Assembly: GCA_963693085.1 (NCBI GenBank)
Contig: OY856413.1
Coordinates: 745,763,056-745,827,055 of the forward strand
Direction: 5' to 3'
Source of the DNA: Alisma plantago-aquatica
Lineage: Eukaryota; Streptophyta; Magnoliopsida; Alismatales; Alismataceae
Length of the DNA stretch: 64,000 nt
Positions 60,595 through 64,000 of this stretch are shown in pieces (position 1 is the stretch's first letter; every line of letters begins with the position of its first letter). The translations under genes and the position numbers were made by a program. Under the pieces are notes generated by a model, which was not told where the DNA came from, did not search any database, and saw nothing but the letters and a program-made list of their open reading frames with translations.

Positions 60595-61262
60595 ATATTT
60601 CATTTTCTAGCATCAGATTATCAACATCAGGGAGAAAATTTCAACTCTATTCTTCACATATATGTCAATGTAGATGTTACGGATGCTAGTAAATTGATGC
60701 ATCATATTCAACAATATGGAGATTTCCTTAAGCATAAAACTAATAATGGTCGGCATAAGTTTTGACTATTATATTTTGCCTAAAATTATGTCACATAAAA
60801 TAAATTGCAATGCTTATTCTTGCTTTTTATTAATGAAGGTAGTTGCGGTAAGAACATCTTTGACCTACCACAAGATGGAGGTTTAGGTGCTTTGGAAAAA
60901 AAGGAGAGATCTAGTGAATAGTGGGGCTACGACTAGTATAACCTCAAAACTCACCTTTTCTTTATTTATTACTTACCTTATATATTTGTATACTAATTAT
61001 TGTCATATTTAACAATAGATATTTCTCAATAAGATGGAACATCCATTGCATCTTCAGAGGTTATAGATGTTTCAAGTAGGGAAAAAATATTGGGAATATG
61101 GTTTTACAATCTCAAGTAGTCATCAATAATTCACAAGATGTTAATGAACATATGTCAAGAAATATAAAAGACAAATAATAGAAATATTAGAATCATATTA
61201 TTTAAGTTTGATTAAATTAAAAATATAGTTTATAATTATCATTTTTATTTTCTAGAACAACC
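60595..61262 (+). pseudogene. Unidentified multi-exon-like block, copy B
   Basis: The islands match copy A in the same order and strand: a segment with VNVDVTDASKLMHHIQQYGDF (in two runs, 60,661-60,728), QDGGLGALEKKE (about 60,875-60,900) and EVIDVSSR (about 61,049-61,072). The last island is followed by ttttctagaacaacc, matching ttttgcagaacaacc of copy A, and is then cut by the Copia LTR at 61,263. Frames are broken in both copies. Confidence 0.4.
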
Positions 61263-63464
61263 TGTTGGGTTTTTAGGGGAGGCAGAGAAGGCAGCAGAAA
61301 CAAAATTTTCTCCCCCAAACCTGGAACAAGGAAACGCGTCAACGTCTATATAATAGGAAAGGATGGTTTGTGGAATCATACCTTGTCCCGAGGCTTGCTC
61401 GGTGACAATACCTTGCGCCTGCACGGTCTTCAAATCCGGTCTTCGACGGTGTCTGTGCAGCTCTTGGTCACACCGGGACTGACGACTCCTACTCGTACTG
61501 GACTGTCGAATGACAGTTGTCCTCCTGAGCGACAGTGACCTCCCGCCTCTGAAGTAGTCCACACGGACCACCTGGAACTCCACACTCCTTGTCCCACAAG
61601 GAAGTGGAAGGAGTCACACCCTCCTGTTGACGTACTAGTCGCCAAAACACTCTCCTGCCTCCAGTTGCAACTGCAGTTGTCCTTCCCTTACTGCACCTCC
61701 CTTTTGCGGGAAGCACTTGCTCGGGCTCTCTCTATGTTACCAAAACCAGAGAGAACGACAACTTTACAGAGTAACTGGTTGCACTGAGTTATCCTTTGAG
61801 AAGCCCCCAATACCCATATATATATAGGAGGGTCATGGGACAAGGTTCTCCATCCCGGGCAATGCGGGACGAAAAGCAGGAGTAGAAGGGTTCGAGATTT
61901 TCCACAAAAGCAACCAACTCGCAACCTGAACCGGTCAGTTGACACCTCAACCGATTGTTTGGGACCCTTGAACCGGTCGATTGGTGGTCCTGGTCGGTTC
62001 CCGATTGACTTTCCTTCTTTTGTTTCTAATTGGTATCGAATACCAATCCTTGTTCCAATCAAATTGGGCAAGTGAAACGCAAGGAAAATTCTCACCAATC
62101 CTATTTTCCCAAGTTTCTCAGTTGCACCAGTTGAATCGATCGGTTCAACACTTGAACCGCTCATTTCACTCTGTACATGAGCCGATCGGTTCAACACTTG
62201 AGCCAATCGGTTCAACACTTGAGCCGACCGGTTCAGCAACCTCAGCCGACTGGTTCAACACTTGAGTCGATCGGTTGGGAATGCAGGTTGTGCATAATCA
62301 GTCAATTACGATTTCAATCAATCCGATACTCCAATCAACATGTCCAACACCTTGAACATTATGATATTGAGCTATCAATCAATTGAGTGTTTAATTGAAC
62401 TACTAAACTCCTTTAGTAATCAATCTAAACATTGCTAGTGGATAAAACTCCTCTTCCAAGTTAAATCCTATGTGTGTGACCCTGCAGGACCATTTCGCGT
62501 TGGCAGTGAAAGTCCATAACACTTATGACTTCACAAGAAAAGGGCGGTGCCTAGTCACACATCAGTTCTACCCAAGTGAAAGTAGAAAGTTGGAGAACAA
62601 CTTTCATACTACAATCCGTGAATGGTGTTACAGTGAATGTATAATTTCTTTGTCACTAATATCCCGAATGAACTTGAGGCATGGAACAGTCATCCTGTCA
62701 AAATTCATTCACTTTCTTGATCTCAGAGTAGACTGGAAGAGATATGTATGACATCAGTATCATATACTGACTCACACATGCGTGCACACCTTTATCAATC
62801 CTACTCATCAAGTGGCCATGGATATCAAACTCCCTCAGGAGGGACAAATCCCATATCTATCACTCACCCCTCAAAAGCCCCATGTGTCAAAGCCACCCAA
62901 TCATCACCTTTATAACAACCCATGTTTCAGGACTGCGTTTGATGATGTCAAAGTGTGCCCAACTACATGTGTTGAGTGTAGTGATTTCAGGTCAAAGAAT
63001 CACACTCACCACCATCACTGTGAGTACTGACTGTGACTACCATGTCATGGTTCCATGTGTCAAACTCACGGTGGGTCTGTCTGGTACCTTGTTCTCTAAC
63101 AAGTACCTATGTGTTCGGTTTGATATCTCTATATCATGACTAATGAGATTCTGTCATCAACCAACACCACAATCTAGTCTTGTGTGTCATTGTTGTCTAT
63201 CTACCTTCCACAATGACATCCGACTAGGGACATAACAAGAATGTACAAACTCTTAGCATCCGTATGATCTCATCGTTCAGGTCATGAACCTGAAGGCATA
63301 CGTCATTGAGTACTGTCATTCTCTAGACATTCAATTTGTTATATCACTATCTCATATGACTAAACCAGAAAGAATTGGAAGCTTGCCTTTGTTGTTTATC
63401 AAATCAATCTTAATGTATCCCACCAATCATCCCATGATTGGCTCTCAGGGCATACATACCAACA
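61263..63464 (-). mobile_element. Copia 3' LTR (2,202 bp), element continues beyond the window
   Basis: On the minus strand it starts TGTTGGTATGTATGCCC and ends CCCTAAAAACCCAACA. A PPT (aagtgggagtc, 63,475-63,465) directly precedes it, and no PBS follows, so this is the 3' LTR of an element whose body lies to the right. It is of the same general type as the LTR at 15,051. It carries a 21-bp minisatellite. The minus-strand frames at 61,245-62,239 lie within it and are not genes. Confidence 0.8.
62131..62277. repeat. 21-bp minisatellite in the Copia LTR
   Basis: Units of the form gagccgatcggttcaacactt start at 62,179, 62,200, 62,221, 62,243 and 62,264, with an outlier at 62,131. Similar ccggtc/cggttc words occur at 61,925-61,990. 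In one frame the repeat gives a seven-residue period, which is an artefact. Confidence 0.85.
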
Positions 63465-64000
63465 GACTCCCACTTGCACTACAAGCCAATCACCATTGAA
63501 TCATATTCATAGTGATCTTCAAACATGTCCCACATGTTACTGTGCTCTAGTGCGATCATAGTGAGTAATGGCAACACCTTGCCAAAGTCAGTATAAATTG
63601 CATGTCTCTCATCTCTTCGATGTACGTCACATGTATGAGATGGAGTTGTCGTAATATGCGATCTAGTATTCCTTTGCTAACATTTAGCCACATTGCATGA
63701 TCAAGGATTCCATACTTGTCATCAATGAGTGGAATATCTATAAGTTCATCTCATGAACTTTCAGATCCATATAGTATCTACTACTGCTATCTAACGCATA
63801 GATACTTGGCATTTCCTTTTAAATGGTTTAATTGGAACACTTCCAATAATCAGCAAACTTTCACTTTTATACATCCTATGTATAATTTGCGATTAATTTG
63901 CTGTCCTTTCAGAAGTTCGCATCAAAGTAACTATTTACATTGACCTCTTCCTTATCTCCATAGAACTAGTACTTCTCAAGTACTTATGGTATTCCAGTAA
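63465..64000 (-). mobile_element. PPT and 3' internal edge of the Copia element
   Basis: After the PPT the minus-strand sequence should hold the last part of the internal region (RNase H or a spacer). I could not translate a recognisable domain in these 530 bp; short frames only. The element runs off the window. Confidence 0.55.

Noticed and set aside
61245..62265. Genes on either strand in the Copia LTR
   Set aside because: The frames overlap each other, cross the minisatellite and have no recognisable domains.

Overview
The window is nuclear DNA from a flowering plant. It is AT-rich and gene-poor, built mostly of nested and decayed transposable elements: Ty3-like and Copia LTR elements primed by initiator tRNA-Met, a Cassandra TRIM with 5S rRNA-like sequence in its LTR, a Mutator-like element (MULE) carrying a plant mobile domain (PMD) gene, a CACTA transposase, RTE-clade LINEs and a Harbinger-type MITE. 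I cannot name the species. No intact host gene was found; the best host-type locus is an F-box gene with two frameshifts at 36.5-37.6 kb.

Layout. 1-10,992: a minus-strand LTR retrotransposon with about 3.3 kb LTRs, the left one cut by the window start. A one-LTR Cassandra unit sits between two copies of the primer-binding site (6,693-7,247). 10,993-14,500: no recognisable gene. 14,500-19,420: Copia LTR pieces and a probable 2.7 kb solo LTR with a matching 5-bp duplication. 19,421-24,780: no gene; degenerate repeats and a possible CACTA end. 24,785-29,515: a CACTA transposase split by a 3.7 kb Copia element that keeps only gag and protease. 29,565-29,920: a Copia RNase H remnant. 30,000-36,250: AT-rich DNA with a tiny RTE insertion, a 395-bp tandem repeat, a 501-bp MITE and a purine-rich tract. 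36,495-37,643: the F-box pseudogene. 37,832-45,949: a complete MULE (8,118 bp) with a 9-bp target-site duplication. 46,900-57,300: exon-like remnants of unknown origin, LTR debris, microsatellites and an RTE LINE. 57,440-60,372: a diverged solo LTR of the same family as the first element, lying between two copies of an unidentified exon-like sequence. 61,263-64,000: the 3' LTR and inner edge of another Copia element.

How the parts fit. The MULE is the most informative unit. Both genes are on the minus strand, transposase first and PMD gene downstream, and their reading frames are interrupted mainly by single stop codons. Its ends carry an array of palindromes, CGCCA-N7-TGGCG, always with a 7-base spacer and mostly 30 or 41 bp apart, so they lie on about the same face of the helix. 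It ends 188 bp upstream of the F-box start codon. The second notable structure is the Cassandra unit joined PBS-to-PBS into the larger retrotransposon, which suggests recombination or template switching at the shared tRNA-primer site.
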